Positions 1 through 15,200 of a stretch of DNA of 64,000 bases are shown here, piece by piece. Where the stretch lies: assembly GCA_026419785.1 (NCBI GenBank), contig JAODTK010003276.1, positions 338,000-401,999 of the forward strand, in the 5' to 3' direction. The first letter of the stretch is position 1; the number at the start of each line of letters is the position of its first letter. This stretch comes from Sclerodactyla briareus. Lineage: Eukaryota > Echinodermata > Holothuroidea > Dendrochirotida > Sclerodactylidae. Position numbers and translations under genes: made by a program. The notes beneath the pieces are model-generated. The model searched no databases. It was not told the origin of the DNA and worked only from the letters and a program-made list of their open reading frames with translations.

Positions 1-63
1 TCAGGAAGTTTGCCAAAAAGTTTTAACTGACTTTTTAATTTCAATTCATTTTCATTGGCCCAG

Positions 64-263
64 GTAAAATTTCAGAGATGGTGATCACATGGAGTGCCTT
101 GTTGATGTTGAGCCATCCTTTGTCAGTATGGTACCGGTGGAAAACCTGAACAGACATACCAGGCATATTCATCAACCAGTTTTGTGGATGTTGGTCCTAA
201 GAGCATACCAGTTTTATTTACAGAGCCATGCTCAATGGGCTCTCACCAATACCACTTACATGA
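64..263 (+). CDS. ACP7: PAP exon 1 of window: N-terminal Fn3-like domain
   Basis: The acceptor is the AG at 62-63 after a pyrimidine-rich run. From 64 the frame reads GKISEMVITWS, the conserved start of the PAP N-terminal beta domain. After one frame change it gives VDVEPSFV, then GKPEQTYQAYS and SFVDVGPKS. After another change it gives SFIYRAMLNGLSP with TTYM at the end, which matches the family's IHRV-TLTGL-P block. At least two single-base indels are needed to read it. The donor is probably GT at 264-265 (a weak consensus), so the 3' border is approximate. Confidence 0.82.
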
Positions 264-3200
264 GTTAATTACCTCATTTACAAGAATCAATGATACCTAG
301 CTCAAGTGAGAGCTACATATCGCTGCTTGACTATTGTGAATCATCACCACCAGCCTCTCTATCTATCTTTCTCTCTCTCTGTCTGTCCAGGCTGTAAACT
401 TTTCCCTTTTTGGCAAGTGTTCATTCCTTGACAGAGACCCAACTGCAAATGTTTCTTCTCCTACAAGTAAACCGTTGATTACCATCATACTCCCACTGCT
501 ACTACTTTGGTTCTAGTGGACCTGCGTACAGGGTGGTTCAGTTTATTCAAGGTCAATCAAAAGGCATATTTTAGCTATTATGTAGAGACTGCAAAAATAT
601 CTAATGCTTCCCTACCATACGGTTGTATAAGGTTACATCATACTCTGCCATGTTATCATAGACTAGTGAACTACGGGTGTTCAATAGATTCAAGGTCAAA
701 GTTCTTGACTAGGCCTAATGAATTATATTGTGGAAAAACAGCAAAAGTTTGCCGAATGATCTCTCGCTCCGAATTAGTCTGATTAGTAGGGGCCATATTT
801 TCCACTTTCTAAATCGACAAATTCCCACCTTCCAAAAGGTAAATTCCATTTTTCTCCATTTTCCAAATTGGCAAATTCCGTCTTCTAAAAAAGCAATTTC
901 TGTTTGTAAATTTCATTGCCTGTACATTATCAATGTCATAAACATAGTGGAAAGTTGTAGTAATCTGATTATCATTCTTGGTAAATGTTGAGCTGTTTGA
1001 AGTAATAAATAAAATTATTTAACAGTCTTTGGAAATCCATTTGTTTTAAAATTGCTTAAATTTTTTTGTATATATTGCCGCAATTCAAACGTTCAATTTA
1101 CGGCCACGTGAACTACATCGTGCGCTACTTATACATTCAACAGGGTACACCATCTTTGAGACATGGTCTCTATGTATACAAAGCACACCGTTATGAGAGA
1201 AACAATACTACGCCCAATTACTGTGTTTGTTCACCTGAGGCGGTTTCCGCTTAGTCTCACACTCAAGCGTGGTGCGCAACGTACGGATCGCAGTGATGCA
1301 GTGTAACAACTGAGTTTCTCTCGCAGGAAATACACTGGCAGAGCGGCGACGAAACTTTCTTCAACTTTATTCAATTTACGATATTTCAGTACGTGATTGA
1401 AAGTAACTGATGCGCCGGTGCATGGTTTTCGACAGCTACAACGTTCTCTCTAGAATTTTTGTCATAATTTTCTAGCTCGCATGAAAATTATATCGCCGTT
1501 TATAAAATCATTCCGTTTTTAACGCGGGCGTTAAAAACGAAGCTATCAATATTGCCTCTGTGTACCGGGCGCTGGCAGTCTGGACGGTAGACCCTGCACT
1601 GTTTCGTAAACGGCAAACATACACTGAAAAGTGAGTGGTCAGAGATAGACGGCTTGTCGAGCGGTATAAGCGGGCCATGCCAGATTGTGACGGTAATGCT
1701 GTAGCGGGAGCCAGCATCTCGCGATCCTAAAATAATTCGGCCTATTGCTTGCTTTATTGGTCACTCATTTTTTTTCCGCCTATTATAACAGCGCTCTGAT
1801 TGGCTGCCGGCCTGTCACCAAAGCCTAGGCTGTGTAGCGGCGACCTGAAAACGATACTGCTTTTAAGCCCAAATTTGTTCTCCTGACTCTCTAATACCAG
1901 TTGATTCAGCTGAACGTGTACGAAGGCCCCGCGGTGTTGCGAGCCGAAAGCTATTTGTGTTCAAGGGCCCCCTCGCTTGCGCCGTTTTCGATCTTTCAAC
2001 TCAGATTTTGCCACACGATGACCGTGTTTTCAAGCCATTAGAAGGGTCCAATACTGTTCGTGTTTGTTCTGTTTCAGCCTTCTTTGAAAACATGTAAGGA
2101 AGCCTATTTTTTCTTTATTACATGTTTTTTTGGAATTCTGAATTCAGAGTTCTACATGGTTTCCTGATTTTTTTTTCCGGTTTCCGCATCGCGGAAAAAT
2201 AATTGGCCCTAGATTACAGTCACCTCAGCATTATTACATGGTATAGTGGTACCATGGAGTGTTCTGGGATTTGAGATTAAGTGTCTATTGACTATATATA
2301 AGAAAATGCAAAAGCTGCAAATGCTTCGCCTCCTTGGTCGGTGTATCATGGACTATCATTTGCTGGACTTATCTAAATATATTTAAGACTTGAATGGATT
2401 TAGGCACATACTATATGGGAACCATGTATGTTTATAAGTTTCTTTGCTGTTTACATCCAAAACTCAATTGGTAGGTCCCTGAGTAGGGCAACCAGGCCTC
2501 TTCATCTCCTACCACCCTCGGCTTGATGACTCCATTCATTTCAATTATTCTGTTTCCAGGATAAACCGCTATGCTGCTGCTGTTTGAGCTATAGCTATAG
2601 TAATCCGACACAGCCTATTCCTATCTGTGTCCTGTTGTTGTCTGCCTGCATGCGTGACCCACCATAAAAGATGCTATATGGACAGTATGGGCCAGTATGT
2701 GAAAAATCTGCAAAATGCTTTTTTTCCTACAGATTAGGACTGATTTCCATGATAATATGCGTCAGTGATTATCGTGGACTGGTGCACTGGTTCAGCGATT
2801 CAAGATCAACTCTGCCAAAGAGCGGTGTTTCCCTTTAAAGCATGTGTTGCTCCTGTGAGCAGGAGGCTACGCTAGGTTTGAGCCTGTGGGATGTTGTTTA
2901 CATAAGCATAGACAAGCAAGTCTTGTGCATGCGTCTATCTATTCATAACTTCTTGTATTGTCAATTATATTTGCCTTCCATTGCCCCCAAGTATCAATTT
3001 TCCTGACCAACTTGGTAAAAAATGTTATTGACTCAATCTTGACCACTTGAAGCCTAAGGTTCAGACATCACTGGAATAAGTCATGAGCTATTCGTGTGCG
3101 GAGATTGAGAATATATATCCTGCAAAGAGCATCATGCCTCAATGTCCTGGGTTGTAGTGCTATTCCATAGCCTATAAGATTTTCAATACATGGGCAATTA

Positions 3201-6200
3201 AGGGCAAACTGCAGCTCTTGGAGTATGGAAAAACTGTATCTATAGGTCCAAACCCCATTCAATACGATGTTCTATGTGGAGTTATGGCCTCCAAACTGGG
3301 TCCATTGAGAGGAGAAATGGGGAGCTTCCCAATTGAACAATTAAACGCATGATGTCACACAATGGACAACACAGGAACTTATGTTGTGTTATGTATTTGA
3401 ATGTATCATTTTGTTGAATAAGTAACATTTAGCAGAGTTCTGTTGTCTTTCTATGACCAAAGTATAACCATCAACATCTACCAACCCACTGCAGCAATCC
3501 TCGCCCATAGACTAAATGCTTTTCGACAATGAAATTAATATTTGAATTTCAATTAAAATGAATGTTGCCAGGGTTGTGCAAGTTATGGACGGCATTTATT
3601 ATTGCCATGATGGGATGCATTTCGATCTTGCACAATACAAATGCTCCACATACACAAACGTCAAATGACTATAACTCTTAATGGAAATTTACTATGGAAC
3701 TTCTATGGGTTTGGGACTGACGATTCAGTTTTATCCAGCTATTGAATAGCCCCTGTATTAAATAATCATGCAGTTGTTCCTGCAACAATTGGTAATCTTA
3801 TAGAGAAACGTAAAATCGCTCTATGATCTCCACGTTTTAGTGAGGCATTTATCAGCACAAATTTAATATCATATTCCCCTTCTTCCCACCCTTCTGCGGA
3901 AATTTGCTCACTCCCTCTTTCGTTCATCATAGACACTACATTGTTCTTAAATGCACCTTGTTCAACACAACCTCTTATTCTCCTAGCCTACCCATGTGCG
4001 GAGTTCTTCAGGCGGGTGGAGAAAGAGTTTTCCCTTTACCACTTACCGCAGGGTACTGACTGGAAGCCCCAAGATGATCATCTACGGCGACTTTGGCCTG
4101 CCAATCCCACAGTCCTGGAGTAGGCTAGACAGAATGGCCCAGGAATGTACCTTGCCTCCTACACAATGGTAAGGAATTTTAAAGGTGGTTCCAACATTAA
4201 TATCTAAGTACTTATATAGCAGACTCAAGACTTAAGCAGAAAGCTGTGAGTAAATTCATCAGTTCCACTCGCCTAGTAGGTCTCAATGTTGCACTCATTA
4301 CGTGCCAATTTTGAAGTGAGATTAGTTTTCCTATAGTTGTTTGTACATTTTGGACAGCAGAAATGATGGTCCCTATTTTCAGTGGCGTGTGATTTTGCTA
4401 TGACATGGGGAGGTCTGAGGATGCTGAGGTCGGAGACTCATCATGAGAATGATAGAACCTCTTCTCCGCCCTCTGTACCCATACATGACTACTCCTGGGG
4501 GGAACCACGAGTTTGCTTAGTAAGTATGGTCCATCGTTATCAGTGAGTGTGCGTTATTCCGCATGCATGAGGCTGAGGATTAATTGTTGCATGCCCAGGA
4601 CGTATGTAATGTAAACTCACTTATTATGGAAATAACATAGGTTCAGAGGAAACACAATATAAGTTTATGTGGAAAGAAAAGACGGAAGACCATGCGGAAA
4701 GACCCTGTGGAACCGATGATCTATATTTGAAAACTGAATAGGACATACTCCGACACTGCCTCATCTCAGCTCACTGAATTTGTAGTTTTTCACGGGAGTC
4801 ACGGACCTGCAACACAACCATGGACGTTCCCAGCCTAAGACAGAGATCCTAACTGCTTTGGTTCCCAGTTCCACCCCAGGCAAGTGGGGTGGTGGTGACT
4901 AGGAGGGATACTTGCAATCATTGTGTTTACTCATCAATTTGCACACCAGCACTCTAACTGCAATATTTTGTTCTCTCATGACACAGATCCAAATGATGAT
5001 TCATTCAACCATTCGAATAACTTAGCTTATCCGGCCTCTTCAAAAAGGATACATAGACCCGAGTAATACCCGGGTGTAGGAATTCAGGAGACTGTGAGAA
5101 CCCACCAACAAAATCATTATTTTTATTCGAACCCCCCCCCCACCAATTTGCGCTGGCACTGGCTCCGGACCTTCACTAAATCAGATAATTTCCTCAGGAA
5201 GTATAATCAGTATGAGACGAGAAGATGCTCAATTTCACTACAAAAGTGTGATTTTACCATTAAAAATGATTGACACAGTCACAAGACTAAAACTAATTTC
5301 TCTTGATTTTCAGAACTTAGGCTACCAGATTAGGCTTCAAAGTGAGTGTTGCAGAGGTCCAGGGACAGGTGCCTGCGAATTGAAGAGGATTGACGATATG
5401 ACGATATGTGTATTTTGAGAGTGTGGCGCAATAGACGGCCGCAAGGGCCAAGGGGGGGGGGGGTGGGGGGTGGTCGGGGGGGACGTGTTCACCCTTCAAA
5501 ATCAGGTGGGGGGGTCCGTTCCCCCCTGAAATTTAACAGATGAAATTTGAAAATTAAACAACAACATCACAATTATTAAACTACATTATCGATCTGCCCA
5601 ACATGATGGAAAATAGACAATAAGATTATAACAGCCCTGAAATAATTATGTTAAACTAGTTATCTTTCTACAAGTTCAACACATGTTGCATCCTTCTAGC
5701 GTACCGAACCCGCTGCCGCCTGATCTGACCCGATATTGCAAGCTGGTAGGAAATCTGTAATCGCATGAGACAATTTACATCCGCGTACTAGAATATTCAG
5801 GATGGACAATAATCACTGCTGTTTGTCACGTACCAAGGCTACAATACTCCGCAACAATAGTGAGGAACATTGAAAAAAAAAAGTCCCTAGATTAAACATG
5901 GAAAAGTGATGCATGCATTTTGTTCAGTTTATGATGAAACATGAAGAAAACACCAAATGACAGTATGTGAATGAACCTTATCATTTACTCTGATTAATGG
6001 CTTTAGAGGCCGTACATACGTTTCAAAAAAAAAGACACCAAAAAACCAGCATGTTTATGTATCAAACTGTATACGGTAAATTGCTTACAGATATGTTGCG
6101 AACAACAATACACATAATTGTTAAAACCTTGGATTACCTTGTTTTGCTTACAACACTTATCCACCAAGTGGAAAAAAAAAAAAGAAAAAGGTCTTACGTA

Positions 6201-9200
6201 GGTTTTCAAAGAACCATTTTGGAGTCTTCTAACGTAAGTAATAACTTTCACTTAGTTGGTCACATTTGGGTAAAAGCTGAGTGAAACTACCACGGGAGTC
6301 GACCTTAAACACCTAACAGGCTGCAAGTCCGTACGGCTAACCAAGTGACCACTGTGGGATGGCCAACTGGGGCCGGGAAAGGGGCTACATGAGCATCAAT
6401 TACTCAGTCTCAATCATGGCGCTGGAAATTCACTGTAATGGTCAAAGAAGTGGGTTGACATCCCTTTCCACGGGCTCTACCCAGCGGGGATTGCTGGCTC
6501 CAAAACCCATCTGAGATGCATTATCATATCTTCATACAGCCATTTTTGTTCTCGCCTGAAATTGTTTCAAGTGAGAGACATAGTGGTCACTTTGTTGTGT
6601 GTGTGTTGTACTGTCCGTCTGTCCTATGTCTTCCGTCTGTATGTCCGTATGTGCGGTTAGATAAATCTCCTGACCTTTTATGGAGGTGCGCGGGGAAGAG
6701 TGGCCGAGTGCATCCACTTTCGGCCCAAAGACCATTCTCATTTGCATAATAAATTTGCATATATGTAATGTGAAAATGGTCCGAAGCTTGGGTACAAGAG
6801 ATTCTCGTGAGCGGTTAGAGATGCAGTGGTGATGGCCGTTCAGGGTATTATAAACAAACTATGAAAGAGTACACGAATTGATAAGATTCCTGGCATTTAT
6901 GAAATTTGCTAATTAAGTAGTATAATTTGAATTTTCGGCGATAATATTTTGTTGAAGTGTGTTGGATTTTAGGACGAACTTGGTGAGATGTTTTGGGGTG
7001 GTGGAGATGGTTTTATCTATAGTCTCCCAATGAATTTTACAGTAGTAGGGGATGAGGGGCCCCAGAGGTCATTCAATGTTACTAATCTGTCATTCAGGTC
7101 ACGTAGGGGTCACAAAACACTGTTTTCTGGCCGTATCGAAGAATTTCAATTGTCGTGAAGCTGGAAGGTTCACCATATGGATATAATTGTTGACCTGCAG
7201 GCGTGACCTCTGACCTCAATTTGACCTCTGTAGGTTGGTCATGTGGGTTTTTGTAAAGGTTTTGAGTCTGACATAAATGTGCTATTATTTTTTAAGGGGG
7301 GTGGTACAGGCACAAAAATAGAAACTGGGATTTTTGATTATATGTGATAGAACTCTGTGTGCGTGCTTTATGAAGGAGACCAACTCCCGCTTCGATAGGA
7401 CGCATACTTGGTAGTTACAAGGGGTCCAAAGTTTAATTTAATAGCTTTTTCGCAATAACATAGGCTGTTTCATTGGAATGCAATATTGATTCTAGGAGCA
7501 GATGCATCACATGGAGAGTAACATTTTTATAAAAACCGCCCTGTAATTTGATGAAAGTCGCATCAAATCATTAGGGGGTCAAAAAATGAATTTAAGTATT
7601 TTTGGCAATAGCACTGCCTGGGAATGTTCATCAGATTGCAAAAATGCCCATAGGAGTGGATGTATCAACATGGAGAGTTACAATTTTCATTAAAAACTTG
7701 CATGTCATTAAAGGTCATCAAGGGGTCAATTAAGGCGTCAAAAACTGTTTTCTGGCCATAATTTGAGAATTGAATATTTGTGAAGGCTGGAAGAAGGTTC
7801 ACTATGGCATATAATTGTTGACCTCCTGATTGTGTGTGACCTCTGACCTCAATTTGAACTCTGTCGGGTTGGGTTCATGTGGTTTAAAGGTTGTTGAGTC
7901 TGAATAATTGTGGACTTATTTAAGGAGTTACGGGCAACACAAAAAAAATAGAAACTGCGTTTAGTTTTGGTATGTGATAGACCTTTGTGTGCTTCTGGAG
8001 GAAAGGATGAGGAGGAAGGAAACCAACCCCCCTTTCGATCGGACGCATAATAATACTTTGGTAGTTACAAGGGGTCAAAGGTTTATTTAATAGCTTGTTC
8101 GCAATAACATTAGGGTGTTCATTGGAATGAATATGCTTTAGGAGTGGTGCATCACAGGGAGTAACAATTTCATAAAAACCGTCATGTCATTGAAGTCATC
8201 AAAGGCACGTAGGGGGGGTAAAAAACTGATTATAGAATGTTTTTTTTTGGGCTAATAGCACTGGGCATGTTTCTCAGAAGCAAAAAGGCTCTAGGAGTGG
8301 ATGTTATCACATGGAGAGTTACAATTTTCATAAAACCTGACCATGTCATTATAAGGTCATTCAAGGTCACTTAGGGCCGTGCAAAAATGTTCTGGCCCAT
8401 AATCGGAAAATTGAATATCTGTGAAGGCTGGAGGTTCACCATTGTGATGATAATTGGTGACCTGCAGTGTTGTAACCTATGACCTCACAATTGCTCGGTC
8501 GGGTTTGGGCATGTGGAATTGGTTTAAAGGTTGAGTCTTGAATAAATGTGCTTATTTAAGGATGTTACGGGCCAAAAAAAAAAAACTGGTTATTTTTGGA
8601 TATGTGATAGACCTTTTGGTGCTTCATGGGAGGAAGGGAGGAGGAAACCAACTCCCGCTTCGATCGGACGCAATCTGGTAGTTCAAAAGAGGTCAAATTA
8701 TTTAATCGCTTTTTCGCAATACATTAGGCGTGTTCATAGTGAATCCTCATGAATTGGTGAGATGGCTTACACCTTGATCCAGATAAATTTTAACAACAGT
8801 GGTAAGGTCACTTAAGGTCATTTATTAATGTGAATAATTTGCAAGAAATTACACAATTCGAAAATTTTGTCAAATGGCGCGTAACAATGGAATGAATGCA
8901 GCTAGGGTGCTGGTAATAGATTTGTCATGGTGAATTTTTGGGTTCAGTAATACAAACAACATCTACAGGACAAGGTCAAAAGGTCAAGTCAAGTTTTAAG
9001 AAAGAAAATGTGCTTTATCTTTAGGAGTTACAGGCCAACAAAGAAATAAAAACTTGTCGAGTTTTGGGATATGTGATAGTTCATATCTGCTACAAGACGA
9101 AACCAACTCCAGCTTCAATCGACACCTGCGTTCTCAAGGTACAAGGGGGTGTAAAGGTGATTTTATACTTTTTGGGCGATAGCATAGGGGTGTGTTGTAC

Positions 9201-12200
9201 TGATGACATAATGCTTTTGGGGCTTGGTTTGCATCACATTGGAGGCAAGCATTTTTCATAAAAACAGTCATGTCATCAAAGGTCATCGAGGTCAAGAAAC
9301 GGCCAAATATTACATTTTCTGCAATCATTTTAGTGACCTGGTGTTATATAACTAAAATTTCGGGACATGCTGCATATGATTAAGGGTAACATTTTTCATG
9401 AAAAACCGTTATGTCATCAAAGGGGTCATTCAAGGTCCACTTATGGACCAAAAAACTGTCAAATAATAAATTACTGCAAACAAGCTCCAGAGACTGTACC
9501 TACCTTCTTAGAATGAGTTCTTAAGAATGGTTTAGTCTGTATTAATAATGCCATTTCGCCAGACATGACCTCAGTTATAACAGATCAGGAAGAAGTGTGT
9601 TTCCGGTTTCCGGCCATTGGGAGGTTGTGGAAACCCAAAAATTTTCGGCACAATCCGCGCCAACCAATAGGTGGCGTACGCTTAGATAGTAACACACACC
9701 AATTCATCAAATATTTGGTCTGCGTTTCCCCCCCTAAATTTGGGGCTTCCGCCGCCACTGGTGTGGGTCTGCTCATATGGGGGACCATAGGGTGTTTGGG
9801 GGGGGGGGGGGGTGGGTGTTTGGGGTGTGTTAGCAGAATCTATTGGTGACCAGATATTCTCCAGTTGCATCGAAAAAGATTTTCAAGTGAATGTATATAT
9901 ACATGCAAGCCATGCAACACAAAGAAACCAGGATGCTTCATGAATAAGCAAACACCCGTTAGGTGGTACACAATTCCCACTCGCAAGAGCTCCGCAAGTC
10001 ATTATTTTGTTTCACTCTGTTGTGTGTTTGGATTGTATCTACCAGCAGTGAAATTGAAATGGTTCATTTCTTAAACAATGAGAGAAGAATATTAGCCAAG
10101 GGGAAAATATCAGATGTAATGTGACAGATAGTTGCAAATTGCACTTTGAAAGCAGCAAGGAGCTAACTTGCCTAGTATACTTTGATGAAGACGTTGGAGC
10201 CTGTCAAGCTCAAGTGTGTGTGGCCCTGTGTGTGTCACACTTTATCGTTAGCAGGAGTTCTCAGAAACTGTGAGGCCAATTATGACGAAATTTTGTGTGT
10301 AAGCACCGGAGTGGGGTGTAATACACAATCTGATTAGATTTCGACAGCAAACAAAGTCATTAATTAAGTTGGTGTAATTATTAGCTTAGTTTATGTATTA
10401 TTTAAGTACGTTAGCAAGATTACGCAGGAACCGTTTGTGCTACAGTGATTAGTTTCGCATGTAGACCTGGATGACAGGTAGATGAACTGATTAGATTTTC
10501 AGCCATCCCGGAAAAGAAATTCTAATTAAGTGGCTAATTGCCAAAATTATGGTGGATTTTCCAAGTTTTCGGGATTTTCACGAAACTTGGTTCATGTGGT
10601 CTCTACCCATGTTTCCCAAGAATCTATCAAAGTGAGTGATGGGTCCACTGGAGGGTCATTAAATGGTCTCTAATTTGATTATTTTAGCAATTTTGAAATG
10701 GAATGAAAGTTTGTTGGATTTTCACGAAAACTTGGTAGATGTGATCCTCACCTTTGATCCAGATCATTTTGAAGGTACAGCTGGGTCAGTAGAGTAGAGG
10801 TCATTGATTGTGCCTAATTTGCATACTATATTCCAATTTCCAACCTTGTAAGAATTTCGCCAAAACTAAGGAAGTATGGTCGTTAACATTTTCTGGAATC
10901 TGATTGTTTGATGTCTCATGAATTTGAGGCATCTCATCATAAAATAGCTTCTGTAAGAATTAATAGAACCTGAGGAACGAGTGTAAACCATAGCCCCTGT
11001 GCCAATTGTGCTGTTATAAGCGCCCCACAAGCAAACCCTCTGACCCAACCATTGATTTAGTGATTAGACATTCGAAAATACTTGTAACATTTTTTTTCCC
11101 CTCTCTTCTGCCTGGGGGACTGGGGACCAAATGGGTGGTTTTCCTAAAGATATATTTTGGAACATCATTGACTGCTGCGTGGAGATAGTTTGTTGGATGT
11201 GTGGGAGAGGTGGGGGGGGAGGGTGTTTGCTTACTGGCGGGGGGGGGGGAGATTGGCATGTCCTGGCTCTGCTTGGACAAAATATAACAGGCAAGAAATA
11301 ATGAAGGAAAGGAAAGTGAGTCACAAGGCAATGAAGCCTGGGCTGCTAAGGGGGATTAGAACATTTCAAGTTGGATTTGGGTCAAAGCAAGTGAGTGACT
11401 GAGTGATTAGAAATTATTCAAATTGGATATTATGGGAGAGGAGAGAGCAAATTAGATGAGTACAAAAAAAATAATTCATGTAAAAGTAAAGCAAGAAGGA
11501 CTTTTGTAATATTAAGAGTTCCAACTTGGTCAATTATTAGGAATTTTCATGTGGTATATGTGAAAATATGGGACTGGGGTTTCGTTTGGACATGGACAAT
11601 GGTCTGCATGAATTATTTGTTGGATGTTGGATAGTGGTAGGTCGTGAATAATAAAATGCACCCGCGCAACCAGGGCAAGACACTTCTTTTCGGCCATCGC
11701 CTTTGTTTTCTTTAGTGGGGGAGTTGCAAATGTTCCTCCTGCAGATGGTAATCAAAAATTTTGTAATATAACGCTATCAGTGGCCAATGATACCTCATAG
11801 GTGCCGAAGAATTCGTAGCAGGTGAACGCCTAGCATTATTTTGAGTTCAAAAAGCATGTATCTTTAATTCATTCAATACTTGCTGTGAATACTCCCTCTG
11901 ATTGGCTGAATCAGGTCAGCTGACGGTGCATTAACCAGCGTTATGCACGGTGCAGTGTTCATGCGGTGCCATGGTAAATGCACGGTGAATCGGCACGGAC
12001 AAGTAATGGTGTATGGTTTTTTGATTGTTGTAAATGTCATCACCCATAAGTTAACAACGTAAAAATGTAACGCGCTACTCTCCCGTATGGCTATGGTGAA
12101 GGGATCCATTGTGCTTTTATGTAAGGACTTGGAACCCGATTACCAGAGCCACGAGTGTCGAATTTGAACTTTTTCATAGAACATGCATGTATCATTCACG

Positions 12201-15200
12201 TAAGTAGAGCAGGATTGATAACACAACAGCGCGTATGGATGTGTTTCATGAGCAACTCATGCGGTTGCTCACCGAGGACGCGTAGGGGTTCCAGACACTC
12301 TTTTTTATACCCGTATTCGTGACCATCAGCATGCGCTTTGGTGTCGCCTATATTTCCGAGATGGATTTGAAGACGAAGTTGCGTTGTTGTGAATTTATTT
12401 GCGCATGTAAAGAAAACAAGACTCCCTGCATTGTCTTGAGGTTCCTATGTCACCGGTAAAATGGTAAAACGATGGCACGTTTGATGCAATATTTAAACAT
12501 GATAATGCACTCCTGGGGGTAAAATTCCATCCTGGAGTGCATTTGGGGCTGTGCCCTCGTGCATCGCTTTATTAACCCCCGGTCGTGCATTATCCAGTGA
12601 ATGAAACATGCTGTGCCTGTTGATCACTCCCTAATTCTAACGACCCCAGCGTCCGTTTTTGCGAATACAGGATTTCGATTGGCTAATCCCAATCCTGTAG
12701 GCCGTCCGTTATTTTCGCAATAACAGTTCCGCTGGCCGAGTAGCACAACAATCGAATACTTGCTCTTTGCTGCGTCTTAAGTTAACGCAGCACTTTAAAC
12801 ACAAAATGTAGGTTGCGTGAGCCTTTCGAAGTTGAAGTTTACATGCGCAGATCTAGCTTTTGGTATATGTGGCAATCAGCAGTACTGCCTCAACGTAATA
12901 CAAACAGGCGAAACGATACTTTCCTCGTTCAGCATTCGTGAACATCCATGTTTCACAAGCCCGCAGACCCTCTGGTTCGGCACTGGTAGTTTGTATTGCT
13001 TGCTTCTCCGTAGTAGACGTACGCACAGCACGCACTGCAATCTTTTGTGTATGGTACGCAATGCAAGTACTGCAACAAACTAAATGCAATTAGTTACTCT
13101 AGCTGCTTATTTTACTGTTAAGAGATACAACGATATAGATTTAAAGTAGAGATTAGAGCCTAATCCTTGGGTAATTCTAATTTGCAGTGTAGAATACATT
13201 AGGAATGAATCATACTTTCTCTTCTTGTCTGTTACAGGCAACTTCAACACAAGAACCGTTCACAATGACCCATTGTTATAAAGACACGAGAAACATATGT
13301 TACAGGTAGGCTCATTTTATTCTCTACGTCGTAGACTTACTGTTCTGTTTATACACGTCGCTCCGGGATGCCCGGCATGAGCCAAACTACTTACACCAGC
13401 TGCAATGTGTACTCAGTGGTTGGATGTCCTTTGTCCTCACGTGGCATACCCTAAACCTAATGGCTGACCTTCTCCTTCTTGCATTACATCAGAGGGCAGA
13501 TACCCCCCTGTAACCTTTTGGGATTTGCCTAATTTTATGAAAAACCTAATTCCATCATGTTCATAGTAGGGCTCTGCCGAAATGACTATTTCGTGCTGAA
13601 TCCGATGGCCGATGTTTTCCTTTCCAACAGCGGCCGATGTTCGACTGGAGCGATGGATGATGATGGACGCAATGAACGGTAAGAAGGCCCTACATGCCCA
13701 GTTGGTTTGTTCCATTGGGTCAGTGTTCAGTGTATGCTGATTTGGGGGAAACTCATTACAGAAGTGGGCACCCACACCCTTCATTGTAAGCCATTCTAAA
13801 CAACTTATTGCTTAAAACAATTTGATCACATAGCAGCTGAACATTTCTTCATGAAAAAAACTTTAATAAATTGGGAGCCAATTCGATCACGGTTGTGTTT
13901 TTAAGCTAACAACACGTAATAGCTGAAACTTGTTATCACATGTGCTGCACTTAAATAATTACATTTTAAGTGCCACTCCAAAATTATCGCGATGTCTTGC
14001 ACTCCTCCAACTGCTCAGTATTCAGTCTGTGCTGCTCTGAAATGATTACATTTCGCGTACCCCAAAAAATATAGCGATGTTGCTTACCACTCTCATCGTA
14101 GCATTATTTGCGCCCACAAAGCCCGCAGGCTTTCCGTAGTGCCATTTAGAGAGCATGTCTTGGAGGTGACTGTGAATTGGTAGGGGTGTGTCTCATGTGG
14201 CTGCACCCTATTGGGAGGTACCCGGGGACACGATGACTGAGTGAAGTGGCACATTGAAAGGGTGTGTCGGGAGAGTGAACAAGAAAGAGATGGCATACTA
14301 TATAAAACATAGTAAGGGGTGACAAATCACTGATGCTTCGGGGTAATATCTGTGAGTGTGAAGCACTTGAATCATGCCAAAAGACTATGTAAGCACCTCG
14401 ATATATAGAAGTATGGTCACGTTTTGCAGCCCTGCCCCTCCACCTGTGTCATAATAGCTCCTCAAATCCCTAAATTGTAATTATGGGAATCAACAGGGAG
14501 TAGTGTAGTTAGTTGGTACAAAGATTAATGTGATCTTATAGTCAACCCCATAGGAAACAAGTGACATAGGCGGAGAAATGATAACTTTATACATACAATT
14601 CCAGATGTGAATTTGATAGTATAGAAATATCATCATTAGGCACTAGGAAGACCTCTTCCACCTACAAATGCTGACAAATGGGCTGCAGAGAAATCTATAT
14701 TCTCACAATAATACTATGGAAACATGACAGTTTTGGTGTTGTCTGTTTGTTTGTTTCCAGTTGGGACATTGGTCCAGCTCACTTCATCATGTTATCAACT
14801 GAAGTTTATTTCTACCTCAAGTATGGCCTGCATCAGATCCAGAATCAACTGAACTGGCTGAAGAATGACCTCTGGGTAAGTTCAGGGTTGTGATCAGGCT
14901 GGTATTTATCTTAGATGTGTTTCTCTCATATAACAGAGGAGTATTTCTTGTAACACTCTCCAACAATGGGTTAAAGGGGCTATGGTCATGGCTCTTCAAC
15001 CCCAGGGTCTGAGATGGGAAAACCCGTGTGATTCGTCTATTTTATATCTCCACTGATGGACAAAATGATTTTGATTTGGGAAGTTTCAGTGTTAGCTGAA
15101 ATATTACTTTGGGCCAGAGAGGTCAAGACTGTTCTGAGGGCATTAACACGCTTGGAAACAAAACAACTCTGCTGGGAGCGAATATTCCATCATTGAAGTC

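Noticed and set aside
13437-13784. 115-codon open frame on minus strand
   Set aside because: No motif, no splice context and a location inside a PAP intron; not better than chance.
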